A stretch of 64,000 nt of DNA from Anaerococcus pacaensis 9403502 (GCA_000308255.3 HG326667.1:1-64000), one strand, 5' to 3'; counted from the stretch's first letter, positions 18,743-27,538 are shown. The notes: generated by a model not told the origin, from the letters alone. Translations and numbers: made by a program.

Positions 18743-19329
18743 TTTATTATGCCTGTCTTTTTAAAATGCTTTTCTGTCATCTTATTTCCTAAATAGCAAC
18801 CAATAATTGCCGCCACAATAGTACATGCTAAAGAAATAAGAATCCATTTAGGATTTGTATAATACTGAGTTTGTATTTGAACTTGTTCTTGAGATACGCC
18901 AGACTTAATGAAAGCATCTTTAAAAAACCATATTTCGCTCATACCATGAGCCGCTCTAGTTAATGATGTAATTATCCAAGCAATAGTAATTCTTTTTATA
19001 TTCCTATAGCTATCTGTACCAATCATAGATAACTCTGCAATTATCCCGCCACCTACAAACCATGGAATCATAAAAGGACCCATAAAGACAGTTGCTAATA
19101 TAGCTTGTATAATATTATAAATTAGTGCAACTCCCGGTTTGCCTACTTTCATAGCCATATAAACAAAAAATGGTCCTAAAATTAGTGCAGTAAACACAGC
19201 ATTAAAAATCATATTGAAAAATAATGATGCCCCTGTAATCATTGAAAAAGCAATGAATACAAAAATCATGATTGCAGAAAAGATTCCTATGGTTGCTAAA
19301 TCTTTTATAGTTAATTTTTTACTTTCCAT
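18739..19329 (-). CDS. ECF substrate-specific S component, MptD/Trep_Strep family, module B
   Basis: The 196-residue membrane protein has the family's N-terminal KKLTIKDLATIGIFSAIM stretch and five to six helices. It parallels the module A protein (KKLQVKDLMTVGIFTALY) at the N terminus but is diverged in the helices that would line the substrate pocket, so a different substrate is possible. A GGAGATTG site precedes the ATG. It is the first transport gene of the module, 66 nt after the AraC gene. Confidence 0.88.
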   Translation of the reverse strand: MESKKLTIKDLATIGIFSAIMIFVFIAFSMITGASLFFNMIFNAVFTALILGPFFVYMAMKVGKPGVALIYNIIQAILATVFMGPFMIPWFVGGGIIAELSMIGTDSYRNIKRITIAWIITSLTRAAHGMSEIWFFKDAFIKSGVSQEQVQIQTQYYTNPKWILISLACTIVAAIIGCYLGNKMTEKHFKKTGIIK

Positions 19330-19395
19330 AATTCAATCTCCTTAGTTGATAGCTGTTATCATTCTATAATAGACTAAGCTTATTTTCTTGACTAT

Positions 19396-20373
19396 TTAGA
19401 CTAAATGTGCTGTTTTAGATATTTTTCTATATTCTGAAGGAGTGAGATTAAACTTATTTTTAAAAGTATTTGAAAATTTAGCATGATCTGTGAAACCTAC
19501 CCTAATAGCAATTTCCGTAATTGAAATTGATGTATTATTCAAAAAATCAGCTGCTACCTCCAATCTTTTACTTGTTATAGCTTCCTTAATTGTTTGCCCA
19601 AAAACACTCTTATAGCAAGATTTCATTGTGGTAGAATTTATCTTAAAGATTTCTGATAGTTTATCATAAGTTATATTTTTTTCGTAATTATTCTTTATAA
19701 ATTCATCTATTTTCTTTACAATATCAACATTTGTCTTAATAAAATATTTCCTATCGCTTATCTTGTTACTGGTATCAAGGCTTGAAATATATAGGAAAAG
19801 TTCTTGAAATTTTATCCTTAGATATTCAATTAGAATTTCATCTGGAACTTTATAAACTTCATAAAAAATATGTTCAATATGCTGAGTAGCTCTTTGTACA
19901 AAAACTTTGTCCTTATTGCATAATTTTCTTAAAACAACTTCAAATTTAATCCCTAACATTTCCTCTAAAAAATATATTTCGCTATCAAATTCTTTTGGAT
20001 TAATATAAAAAGTCACACCATGATAATGAGATATAGGAAAAAAAGATTCCTCAGAGCTGTTACTACTTGCATTGATTGCAAAATCTCCCGATTCCATATA
20101 AGTAATAGTTCCATCGCTTAACACGCATTCAAATCTTCCTTCTCTACAATGATTAATCTCATAGCTTTGATTTAAATTTTTTAATAATTTTTTCTTTATG
20201 ACAGAAGTGTGTATATCATTATAAAAAACTGTTACCCCTTTGAAAATTTCGTACTTCGAAACTATATACTTCCCATTTTCCAAATTATGAAATTCGCAAA
20301 TTCTCCCTTTAGAATTTTCTATTATTTTTTCTAAATCTCTTCCATAAAGATGGCACATTAACTCCTTACCCAT
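19396..20373 (-). CDS. AraC-family transcriptional regulator, module B
   Basis: The 325-residue protein has an N-terminal domain with EINHCREGRFECVL and HYHGVTFYINPKEF, typical of the PchR/YbtA-like branch of AraC regulators. The C-terminal DNA-binding domain contains YDKLSEIFKINSTTMKSCY and TEIAIRVGFTDHAKFS. Members of this branch often switch on siderophore uptake when the ferric chelate is bound, which fits the adjacent module. The gene starts 9 nt after the TetR stop with the AGGAG site in between, so the two regulators are co-transcribed. Confidence 0.9.
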   Translation of the reverse strand: MGKELMCHLYGRDLEKIIENSKGRICEFHNLENGKYIVSKYEIFKGVTVFYNDIHTSVIKKKLLKNLNQSYEINHCREGRFECVLSDGTITYMESGDFAINASSNSSEESFFPISHYHGVTFYINPKEFDSEIYFLEEMLGIKFEVVLRKLCNKDKVFVQRATQHIEHIFYEVYKVPDEILIEYLRIKFQELFLYISSLDTSNKISDRKYFIKTNVDIVKKIDEFIKNNYEKNITYDKLSEIFKINSTTMKSCYKSVFGQTIKEAITSKRLEVAADFLNNTSISITEIAIRVGFTDHAKFSNTFKNKFNLTPSEYRKISKTAHLV

Positions 20374-20382
20374 AAAAATCTC

Positions 20383-20967
20383 CTAATTAATGAGTTTTTC
20401 TCTCAAATAACCTTCCAACATCTTTTTGATTGTTTTTTTATTTTCAATAAAAATTTCTTTTTGATTTAAACTTTCATATCCTAAAATCAAAGTATTTACA
20501 AAGGTCACTAAAAACTCATCTTCAAAAATAGATGATAGCTTATCGTTTGGAGGAAATGTAGACGATAAAATTTCTGTGTTTGTTTCTTTTAAATTTTCAA
20601 ACATTTCACACAATCTTTTATCTTCATTTTGTAGTTTCAAAAAAATTGCATAGATGCTTTTAAATTCATTTTCATCATAAATTCTTTCCATCATCATCTC
20701 AGTAATTGCGTCTAAACTCGTTAACTTAGATGTGTCGATAGTTTTGCTTTTTTCTCCTCTATATTTGATACCTAATTTCATAAAATCATAAATCATTTCG
20801 TAGGTTGATCCATAATGATAGTAAACACCACCTTTACTTAAACTTACTTTTTCTATAACATCTTCCATAGTTGTATTTTGGAAACCCTTATCTAAGAAAC
20901 ATTTCTTTGCCGCTTCCAGAATTTCTAACTTCCTTTTTTCTCCAACTTTCAATTTTTTATCATTCAA
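20383..20967 (-). CDS. TetR-family repressor, module B
   Basis: I choose the TTG at 20967, which is 7-8 nt after an AGGAG site and gives 194 residues; the longer frame from a TTG at 20985 would include the ribosome binding site itself. The N-terminal helix-turn-helix is clear (EILEAAKKCFLDKGFQNTTM..., SLSKGGVYYHYGST). The C-terminal part should bind a ligand and is not assignable. It heads the operon of module B. Confidence 0.88.
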   Translation of the reverse strand: MNDKKLKVGEKRKLEILEAAKKCFLDKGFQNTTMEDVIEKVSLSKGGVYYHYGSTYEMIYDFMKLGIKYRGEKSKTIDTSKLTSLDAITEMMMERIYDENEFKSIYAIFLKLQNEDKRLCEMFENLKETNTEILSSTFPPNDKLSSIFEDEFLVTFVNTLILGYESLNQKEIFIENKKTIKKMLEGYLREKLIN

Positions 20968-20996
20968 AACTTTATCTCCTGTCAATAAATAATTCC

Positions 20997-21008
20997 GACG
21001 ATACCGTC
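20997..21008. promoter_or_regulatory. candidate TetR operator, module B
   Basis: The sequence GACGATACCGTC is an imperfect palindrome with 4-bp perfect outer arms, GC-rich in an AT-rich gap, located 29 bases upstream of the TetR start. Its position and symmetry suit an autoregulatory site. No second copy was found near the S-component gene. Confidence 0.4.
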
Positions 21009-21188
21009 AGTTTTATTGTAACTCATTTGATAATTAATTTCAATACATGAAGTATTTTAAAATTTAGTAATCTTATTTAAGATATTTGCTTGAACGCCCT
21101 TTATACTTCTTTATTAATTTCTTTAAATGCGGTATAATTAATAAAACTTAATACACGCTTGACGCTTATAACTTTAATAGCAAGCACA

Positions 21189-21283
21189 GTAAGTGAGTAC
21201 TCACTTACGAAAAATTGATGAAGCAGAACCTTTATGGACTGCTTCTTTTTTTATCAATTTTACCTTGTTAGGGAGAACCCTAA
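21189..21283 (+). other. oriT-like region upstream of mobC
   Basis: Three nested symmetric elements are packed into 95 bases. There is a perfect 20-bp palindrome with arms GTAAGTGAGT / ACTCACTTAC (21189-21208). A long hairpin follows (AAAATTGAT...ATCAATTTT enclosing AAGCAG/CTGCTT, about 21210-21262). Last is TTAGGG-agaa-CCCTAA (21268-21283) followed by GACCCC. Dyad symmetry directly before a mobC gene is how transfer origins of mobilizable elements are arranged. No relaxase gene follows. Confidence 0.5.
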
Positions 21284-21313
21284 GACCCCAATATTTTATG
21301 ATAAGGAGATACT

Positions 21314-21655
21314 ATGGATAATAGAAAAAGAAATAATCAACTGAAAATATATTTAACAGATGAAGAAAAGGAAGTTTTTGAAAAGAAAATGAAACTTGCA
21401 AATTGTAAAACTATGTCCCACTTTCTTAGAAAGTGTGTATTGGAAAAAGAGATTTATGTTGTAGATTTAGAACCATTTAGAAACCTACAATGGCTACTTT
21501 CAAATGCAACAAATAATATAAACCAGATTGCAAAAGCTACTAATACAACTGGCATTATTTACAAAAATGAAATCGAATCAATGAATAAACAGATAGAAAA
21601 GTTATCAAAAGAAATATGGCAGATCCATTCCCTACTTCTTAACAAATCAAAATAA
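21314..21655 (+). CDS. mobC: MobC-family relaxosome accessory protein
   Basis: The 113-residue protein starts at an ATG after AAGGAG and contains an N-terminal ribbon-helix-helix-like stretch (QLKIYLTDEEKEVFEKKM, residues 9-26). It continues with the MobC pattern NLQWLLSNATNNINQIAKAT (about 57-76) and a C-terminal coiled coil. MobC proteins bind oriT and assist the relaxase at nicking. Here the relaxase is missing and the next 300 bases are noncoding, so the gene is an isolated remnant or works in trans. It is one of the few plus-strand genes. Confidence 0.88.
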   Translation: MDNRKRNNQLKIYLTDEEKEVFEKKMKLANCKTMSHFLRKCVLEKEIYVVDLEPFRNLQWLLSNATNNINQIAKATNTTGIIYKNEIESMNKQIEKLSKEIWQIHSLLLNKSK

Positions 21656-21878
21656 ATCATGCAATATAAAATCAAGATTCAAGTGTTATGGATCTCCAAA
21701 TCATACAAAATCTAATTCCTATATAAGTCATTAAATATCAGATGAGCAATACTAAAAACTAGGTACATCAAATATAGCATTTTTAATGAGTATAATTATA
21801 TTTTTATTTTTCAAATCAATCTATCAGATTAAAAAATAACCTTCCAAACTTACATATAATATTCTAAGTAAATACAAT
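21656..21878. other. noncoding gap between mobC and the CBASS operon
   Basis: This AT-rich stretch separates two convergent transcription units. I see no relaxase start, no conserved frame and no strong structure before the terminator at 21879. Confidence 0.4.
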
Positions 21879-21909
21879 AAAAAAAGAATACTCTAATGCT
21901 AGAATATCC
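21879..21909 (-). terminator. terminator of the CBASS operon
   Basis: Ten-bp arms at 21886-21895 and 21900-21909 pair with two G-T pairs around a 4-nt loop, and seven A on the plus strand supply the minus-strand T tract. It lies 77 nt past the effector stop. Confidence 0.75.
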
Positions 21910-21986
21910 TTTAAATAAATAACTTAGATAATACTTTTATATAAATAAATGCTTAAAATTTTTGTTGAATTAAACAAAAAAGTCAT

Positions 21987-22805
21987 CTATATAACTTTAT
22001 ATCTTTCAGAAAAATTTCTATAGCTCTGTCTATCTTGCTGGTATACAAATACTTCCGCTATGTTACCTCTATCTGCTAACTTTAGCGACTGCTCAACAAT
22101 TTCATAATTGTGTTGTGCGTGTGTTGTAGCAAAAATATTAATTAATACTCCTTTAGGTAACGCCCTAATTTCTTTTACTACAAACTCTACAAATTTCGGA
22201 TTATACTTTCTAACTCCTTCACTTTTTGTCTCGGAATTTATAACTTTAATTGTTGGTAATTGTTTCTTTTCTGGCGGGATTTGAAAATCATTTATTGAAT
22301 AAGTATCTTCTAAAATTAAATTATATTCTAAAGAATCCTTATTATCGCAATTGATATATATAATTTTAGAATATGTTTTTTCTTCGGAGATATTGTTTGT
22401 TACTATAAACTCACTGAATACATCATTAATAACTAGTTTAAATTGCATATAAATAGGAACTAATACTAAGTTACACTTTTCATATCCTAAAATTTTAGAG
22501 CATAACAAAAACCATAAATAACTATGATCATGATATATATTTCCATTGTTTAAAATCTTATTCTTATTCATTTTTCGTATAGTAAATATAGCTATTCCTG
22601 CAAAGAAAATACCTATTCCTAGATTTCCCAATTTTGACAAAAAATAATATATTATATCGATAATATCAAATGAAATATCCTTAGGTTTTGTATTTATAAC
22701 ACTCTCAATATTCGATATTTTAGGTAAAAATAATGCTAAAAATATAAAGAAAAACTGACATAATTGAGTTTTACAATCTTTAAACTTTCTAATAATTTCT
22801 TTCAT
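21987..22805 (-). CDS. putative CBASS membrane effector (two TM segments)
   Basis: The 272-residue protein has two strong hydrophobic segments (about 17-33 and 52-76) followed by a soluble domain of about 195 residues. Its position as last gene of a type II CBASS operon, overlapping the peptidase gene by 17 nt, makes it the likely effector: second-messenger binding by the soluble part would trigger membrane damage through the helices. I do not recognise the soluble domain. Its C-terminal INIFATTHAQHNYEIV...EVFVYQ stretch is only vaguely like the end of SAVED domains, so a Cap14-like 2TM-SAVED protein is one possibility and a new domain another. Confidence 0.65.
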   Translation of the reverse strand: MKEIIRKFKDCKTQLCQFFFIFLALFLPKISNIESVINTKPKDISFDIIDIIYYFLSKLGNLGIGIFFAGIAIFTIRKMNKNKILNNGNIYHDHSYLWFLLCSKILGYEKCNLVLVPIYMQFKLVINDVFSEFIVTNNISEEKTYSKIIYINCDNKDSLEYNLILEDTYSINDFQIPPEKKQLPTIKVINSETKSEGVRKYNPKFVEFVVKEIRALPKGVLINIFATTHAQHNYEIVEQSLKLADRGNIAEVFVYQQDRQSYRNFSERYKVI

Positions 22806-23280
22806 GTCTATCTCCCCAATAAATTGTTTCTAACAACTCGATAATACCCGACTTTTCATATTTCCAAATTCTATATGCTTCATATCCTACTATAATGTGG
22901 AAATATAAACTTATTTCATCAGAACCTTTTGCTATTTTCCCCCAGTTTTTTAAGTCTATATCTGAATATTGGGGAATAGCTTCAGGATGAGTATGCCATT
23001 CACCTACATACCTATAAATTTTACCACTTCTTAAATATATTGAGTTACAGGTCTCTATATGTTTAGTATCTAACCTCTTAAATCTATTCCTTTTTCTCTT
23101 GTCATTTTTATATGGTTCTGTTGCATAACCTATAGTATAATCATTATTTTGTAAGTTTTCTTTACCTATAATTATTCCACCAGATTCTAAACCATTTTGT
23201 TTATATTGTATATATTTCTTAAATAAATCAATAACTGAATCCTTAATTTTAACCCTTTGAATATTTTCACTTATTGTCAT
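22789..23280 (-). CDS. cap3: CBASS JAB/JAMM peptidase (Cap3)
   Basis: The 163-residue protein carries a complete JAMM zinc-protease motif: Glu32 in LESGGIIIG, His96 and His98 in EWHTHP, Ser106 and Asp109 in YSDID. In type II CBASS, Cap3 removes the CD-NTase from conjugates made by Cap2, balancing activation. The start overlaps the Cap2 stop by 4 nt and the end overlaps the effector gene, so the four genes are translationally coupled. All catalytic residues are present, so I expect an active enzyme. Confidence 0.92.
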   Translation of the reverse strand: MTISENIQRVKIKDSVIDLFKKYIQYKQNGLESGGIIIGKENLQNNDYTIGYATEPYKNDKRKRNRFKRLDTKHIETCNSIYLRSGKIYRYVGEWHTHPEAIPQYSDIDLKNWGKIAKGSDEISLYFHIIVGYEAYRIWKYEKSGIIELLETIYWGDRHERNY

Positions 23281-25019
23281 AATTCACCACAAATACTACA
23301 AGTTTTATTATAAATATTATCAAATTCTATGATTTCAGAATCAGACTTTTGTGATACAAATCGTTTAGAAAAATTTAATCCTGCTAATTTGAAATAATAA
23401 TCGTCACCTTTTGAAGAAAATATAAGATTACTGTGTATCCTATTAAGTGCGTGCTTCTTTAATAAATCCATAAACATTAGACTTGTTTTTATAGATATTA
23501 ATGAACCATAAGAAATAAAAGAACCCTGACATCCAGAGTTAGATTTAGCAATGACTTGTCCTTTTTGCGTATAAGCTAATGAATTATATAAATTTCCTCC
23601 ATCGTCCCTTGTAAACATACATTCATAACACCCTTTATAATTTATATCAAAAAATGCTACATGTGAGCCAATATCTAATGGCTCATTCCATAAATAAAAA
23701 ACAGGTGTCTGTATTTTATTAGTAACAATATATTTATTTAACCAACGGTTAAGAATTTCATTTCCAGTTGCTGATATTATATAATCATAATCTTCAAATT
23801 CTATAGAACAATCTTCAATTGCATCCTCAATTTTGTTATCAACAGTTTTTATATTTAAATTTTGTAAGTTTTTCTCTCCATATATTCTCAAAGCTTCTGC
23901 CTTATAGTTGTAAAGATATTCAATGCCAAGTAAATGTCTATATATATTTTCAGCATTCAGATGATCTGAATCAACAAGATTAATATCCTCTACTCCCGAT
24001 TTGATCAAATTGCTAAATGTATATCCCCCGATAGAACCACATCCTATTAAAAGATATTTTTTATTAGCAAGTATATTTTTATCGAATGATGTTCTATTCA
24101 TTAGATAACTCTTATCTAATCTATTTACACTGAGAGGAATGATTCTATCAGCATTACTAATTTTTAGCTTATCAAACTCAATATCATACTCTCCATTTTC
24201 AATTAAAAATCCTATTACATTATTAATTTCTTCAGGTTGTTTAATTTCAAATATAAAAAGCATATCTTTTGTTTTTAAATATCTCTTATCTTTAATGTTA
24301 AAAGAGCAATAGCTCAAGATATTATTTAAATATGATAAATCTATAGATTTTCTGAAATCAGGAGGATATATTGCTTTATTTGGAGCTAAGAAGAAATATA
24401 AACCATTGAATTGTGTTCTATCCCTATATCCCCATAAATCAAAATCTGATGATAAGGTACTTGCAAAATAAGATGTTATAGTAGTTCTCTTTAGATATTC
24501 AGCATCCGTCTCATTTTTCTTTCTTACTTTAGATATCTTATTTTTTGTACAATAACTAATCTTTTGGTTTTTCTTTTCTTTGGGAATAGCAACATCAATA
24601 TTTTTATAATCATCTCTGTTGTATATATACGAATTAAATTCTTCCAACAAATCTCTCTTGTTTTTACCATTTATGCCATCATCTAAAATTTTAATAGCTT
24701 TGTCTATGCATTGATTAAAAACTCCCTCAAAATTCCAATCTATCAAAGCTCCTTCTAAATCAAATAAACATAGTTTCCCATTCTTTTCAACATGTGGGAT
24801 AAAAGGGAGCTTATCTATCTCACAGTATATATCTATTAAACTTAGTTCCCAATTTAATGGTAATCCAATTTTAACTGGAATTAACTTACTATTTGTTGAT
24901 AAAGAACAACTGATTAAAAATTTATATTCTGTCTTTTTAAAGCTTGCATTCTCTTCAATCATAACGTCTGAGATATATTTATTATCTAATAAGATATCTC
25001 TTAATTGATTTGAGTCCAA
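23277..25019 (-). CDS. cap2: CBASS E1-E2 fusion ligase (Cap2)
   Basis: The 580-residue protein fuses an N-terminal E2-like domain (about 1-150) and a C-terminal ThiF/E1 adenylation domain (about 300-580). The E2 part has a candidate catalytic Cys84 in NGKLCLF. The E1 part has the ATP-binding loop LIGCGSIGG (near 330) followed by LVDSDHLNAENIYRH, and paired cysteines CYEC and CSICGEL that fit a structural zinc site, with another Cys in SGCQGSF. Cap2 attaches the CD-NTase C terminus to targets and thereby primes it. It starts 1 nt from the CD-NTase stop. Confidence 0.92.
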   Translation of the reverse strand: MDSNQLRDILLDNKYISDVMIEENASFKKTEYKFLISCSLSTNSKLIPVKIGLPLNWELSLIDIYCEIDKLPFIPHVEKNGKLCLFDLEGALIDWNFEGVFNQCIDKAIKILDDGINGKNKRDLLEEFNSYIYNRDDYKNIDVAIPKEKKNQKISYCTKNKISKVRKKNETDAEYLKRTTITSYFASTLSSDFDLWGYRDRTQFNGLYFFLAPNKAIYPPDFRKSIDLSYLNNILSYCSFNIKDKRYLKTKDMLFIFEIKQPEEINNVIGFLIENGEYDIEFDKLKISNADRIIPLSVNRLDKSYLMNRTSFDKNILANKKYLLIGCGSIGGYTFSNLIKSGVEDINLVDSDHLNAENIYRHLLGIEYLYNYKAEALRIYGEKNLQNLNIKTVDNKIEDAIEDCSIEFEDYDYIISATGNEILNRWLNKYIVTNKIQTPVFYLWNEPLDIGSHVAFFDINYKGCYECMFTRDDGGNLYNSLAYTQKGQVIAKSNSGCQGSFISYGSLISIKTSLMFMDLLKKHALNRIHSNLIFSSKGDDYYFKLAGLNFSKRFVSQKSDSEIIEFDNIYNKTCSICGEL

Positions 25020-26048
25020 TTAATATATCTCCCATCCAGATGAACTTGATGAGGGAATATAGTTAACTTGATTTTTAGCTGTGTTTTTCTCTTCAGGAAT
25101 TTCGAAATCATCTCCAAAAATCTTATTCAATTTTTTATATTGGGCATACTCATCAATTTCATTTCTAGCTTCTTTCAAATCGTTAGAAAACTTTGTAATC
25201 TTATCTTTAAAATCTGTCATTTGATTATCTGTCATTTTTTCAAAGACATCATTTGGAAAATCAAATGAAAGTTCATATGGTAAAGATAACTCTATTCTAT
25301 AAAGATCTCTACCATTTTCTGTTTTTCTATAATGAAATTTATTCTTTATATAATTAACGACATCTATTAATACTGTCAAATCATCATCAGAATAATAAGA
25401 AAAGTTGTCAATAGCCATTAATGTTAATCCTATACTTGCTGGAGAAATATGCTCAAAGTTACTAAATCGCCTGTTCCTCCATTTTTTTATATAACGTATG
25501 ATTCTTCTAAATTGATCTCTTTGTTCTCCTTTAACAATTGTATTATTAATATAATCTACGAGGCCTTTTGGATCAGCTTTTTCCCATTTAATAGATTCCT
25601 GATTGCTTGAAATTCCTTTAGCAATATACAATTGACTTTCTTTATTCTCATTATCCTCATAAGCATAAACTACTAAATCAACATGAAACGCAGCTTTATT
25701 ATTTTTTTTATAAGTTACTGTTACACAAGGCTTTTTTATCTTAGCACCATAGTCTGTATGATTCTCTAGTATAGAACAAATTTTTTCCTTTAAATCCAAC
25801 GGTTTGTAATCATCTTTATTTACATTAAATATTAATCCAACGTCTATATCATATTCTTGATCTTCTTCAGGTTTTATTCCTGTTTTTAGAATGTAGCTAC
25901 CTTGATTTATAACCTCAAACGATGGCAAGTCATCAGAATTTCTTAAAATGTTGACTAATACTTCACGTTTCTCTTTTAATTCATGATTCGTATCAAAGTC
26001 TACTCTTATATTATCATTGAATTTTTCAAATTGTTTTTGAACAGTCAT
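25020..26048 (-). CDS. CD-NTase, CBASS cyclic-oligonucleotide synthase
   Basis: The 342-residue protein has a polymerase-beta-type nucleotidyltransferase core with QGSYILKTG (Gly50-Ser51), catalytic Asp67 and Asp69 in EYDIDVGL and a third acidic residue, Asp124, in FHVDLVVY. A helical OAS-like C-terminal domain follows. Phage sensing would switch it on to make a cyclic di- or trinucleotide second messenger; the product cannot be read from sequence. The last residues form a flexible tail with five serines in a row and end in GWEIY, presumably the site handled by Cap2 and Cap3. I have not assigned a clade. Confidence 0.93.
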   Translation of the reverse strand: MTVQKQFEKFNDNIRVDFDTNHELKEKREVLVNILRNSDDLPSFEVINQGSYILKTGIKPEEDQEYDIDVGLIFNVNKDDYKPLDLKEKICSILENHTDYGAKIKKPCVTVTYKKNNKAAFHVDLVVYAYEDNENKESQLYIAKGISSNQESIKWEKADPKGLVDYINNTIVKGEQRDQFRRIIRYIKKWRNRRFSNFEHISPASIGLTLMAIDNFSYYSDDDLTVLIDVVNYIKNKFHYRKTENGRDLYRIELSLPYELSFDFPNDVFEKMTDNQMTDFKDKITKFSNDLKEARNEIDEYAQYKKLNKIFGDDFEIPEEKNTAKNQVNYIPSSSSSGWEIY

Positions 26049-26069
26049 TAGTTGTGCTCTCCTTTTCTA

Positions 26070-26282
26070 TTAAATTGAATTACTTTTATACATAGATATA
26101 ACATCATTAAAGTCTACATCTAACTCTTTACAAATTCTATATAAAACTTGCATACTAACAAATTCTCCCTTTGTCATTTTTGCCACTGTTGCAGTTGATA
26201 TACCTACTCTATCCATCAAGTCTTTTTTGTTCATATTTTTATCAATTAATACTTTCCAGAGTCCATTGTAATTAATCTTCAT
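26070..26282 (-). CDS. XRE-family HTH regulator of the CBASS operon
   Basis: I start the protein at the ATG at 26282 (MKINYNGLWKVLIDKN), after AAGGATGATA, giving 70 residues; the frame is open three codons upstream. It is a single Cro/CI-type domain with KKDLMDRVGISTATVAKM as helix-turn-helix and LYRICKELDVDFNDVI after it. It lies 21 nt before the CD-NTase gene on the same strand, and an inverted repeat lies 30 nt upstream of it. It is probably an autoregulator of the defence operon. It could equally be a leftover element regulator. Confidence 0.82.
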   Translation of the reverse strand: MKINYNGLWKVLIDKNMNKKDLMDRVGISTATVAKMTKGEFVSMQVLYRICKELDVDFNDVISMYKSNSI

Positions 26283-26311
26283 AATTATCATCCTTATTCT
26301 GTTTTTTATTA

Positions 26312-26336
26312 TGCAAATAAAACTTGTGTATTTGCA
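26312..26336. promoter_or_regulatory. inverted repeat upstream of the CBASS operon
   Basis: Perfect 8-bp arms TGCAAATA and TATTTGCA are separated by 9 nt, one helical turn in spacing, as expected for an HTH dimer site. It lies 30 bases before the HTH start, where the promoter should be. A minus-strand CATAAT (26308-26313) and TTTGCA (26333-26338) are candidate promoter boxes, with a rather long 19-bp spacer. Confidence 0.55.
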
Positions 26337-26615
26337 AACTTTTACTTTACTATATTACACTTTATATTCGTTGTAATTTCAAAACTTTGCATTAATAGAA
26401 TTATTAAGTAGAAAATTATAGGCATTTGAGATATCATCGATATTTATATATCAGTACATTTGTTATATCATATCTCATTGTTATAAATATTTGTTTTACA
26501 AGTCCAAAGATTTTGATAAAATTTCCTATCTTTAAGTTCTATAATTCTCTTATACTATTTACAAGGCTAAGCATTGACAGGAAATTTATTTAATTTTAAA
26601 TCCTATAATGCAAAA
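26337..26615. other. noncoding gap between CBASS and AbiE operons
   Basis: No coding frame is visible. A distant inverted repeat TGAGATAT (26428-26435) / ATATCTCA (26471-26478) encloses AT-rich DNA; its role is unclear. Confidence 0.4.
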
Positions 26616-26644
26616 TAAAAAAGAAGTAAAATAATTCCACTTCT
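26616..26644 (-). terminator. terminator of the AbiE operon
   Basis: The arms AGAAGT / ACTTCT (26622-26627 and 26639-26644) with an 11-nt loop and an A-rich plus-strand flank form a modest minus-strand terminator 51 nt after the abiEii stop. Confidence 0.6.
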
Positions 26645-26695
26645 CTTTTAACTGATATTTTCTTACCTATAATATTACAGACAGTGTCTGTTAAA

Positions 26696-27538
26696 TTACG
26701 ACTCATTAATCCTATTTGATAAAATTATAACTACATCAACAACCTTATCAAAGGTCAAATCTCCAATATACTTATTTTCACTGAGATATACTTCCCATAA
26801 GGATCTTAGGTATGAATCTTCTTTTATATCCTCGATTATTTCCTCATAGTCTTTCATCATCTCCTGGCTTCCTCTTCTCTTTGAGGTCCTTTGTATTGCT
26901 TCTTTTAAAATTTCATAATCTATCTGATCTTTTTTTAGCTTATAGAGGGTGTATAGGTCGTAAAAGTCTCTCATTCGTGTTGTCGTTATATTTCTTCTGA
27001 TTATGGTTTCGTATTTTTCTGCTAATATTGTTTCTAATGGATATGCCATTATTTTTATATCTTCTTTGCTAAAGATACAAGGGTAGATGTATTCTATTTC
27101 CCTTGGTGTTATTGCATCTCCTGTTGTTAGGTCAAGTTTCATTGGGTTTTTAGTTTTTCCAACATTTGCTATTAGTGAAATTCTAAAGTTCTCGTACTCG
27201 TCTTCTTCTCTAATATAAGAGATGTCTTTTATTTCAAATTTTATTCCATCGTCAACACTGATATTAATAATTTCTTCTACAATTTCTTTTATTCTTTCTT
27301 CTTTTAGGGCTACACCTTTAATGGTTGTATCCATGTCCATAGTTGTTCTATTTTCAATCCCGATTAAAGATGATATAAGGAATCCTCCCTTGATTACAAA
27401 ATTATTTTTGTATGGTGATTTAGATAGCCTTTCTAAAAATCTTTCGAAAAAATATATTTGCAAAACTTCTTGCGATTTTAAATTTTCCTTCTCTGCTAAA
27501 CTTCTTATCTTTCCCTTTATGCTCTCGATATTAATCAC
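26696..27538 (-). CDS. abiEii: AbiEii-family nucleotidyltransferase toxin
   Basis: The 280-residue protein belongs to the DUF1814/AbiEii group of nucleotidyltransferases. It has VIKGGFLIS (Gly51-Gly52) and the metal-binding pair Asp68/Asp70 in TTMDMDTTI, the usual GG...DxD order. In type IV toxin-antitoxin systems this toxin blocks growth, and close relatives modify tRNA ends. Its start overlaps abiEi by 4 nt. Both motifs are intact, so I expect a functional toxin. Confidence 0.9.
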   Translation of the reverse strand: MINIESIKGKIRSLAEKENLKSQEVLQIYFFERFLERLSKSPYKNNFVIKGGFLISSLIGIENRTTMDMDTTIKGVALKEERIKEIVEEIINISVDDGIKFEIKDISYIREEDEYENFRISLIANVGKTKNPMKLDLTTGDAITPREIEYIYPCIFSKEDIKIMAYPLETILAEKYETIIRRNITTTRMRDFYDLYTLYKLKKDQIDYEILKEAIQRTSKRRGSQEMMKDYEEIIEDIKEDSYLRSLWEVYLSENKYIGDLTFDKVVDVVIILSNRINES

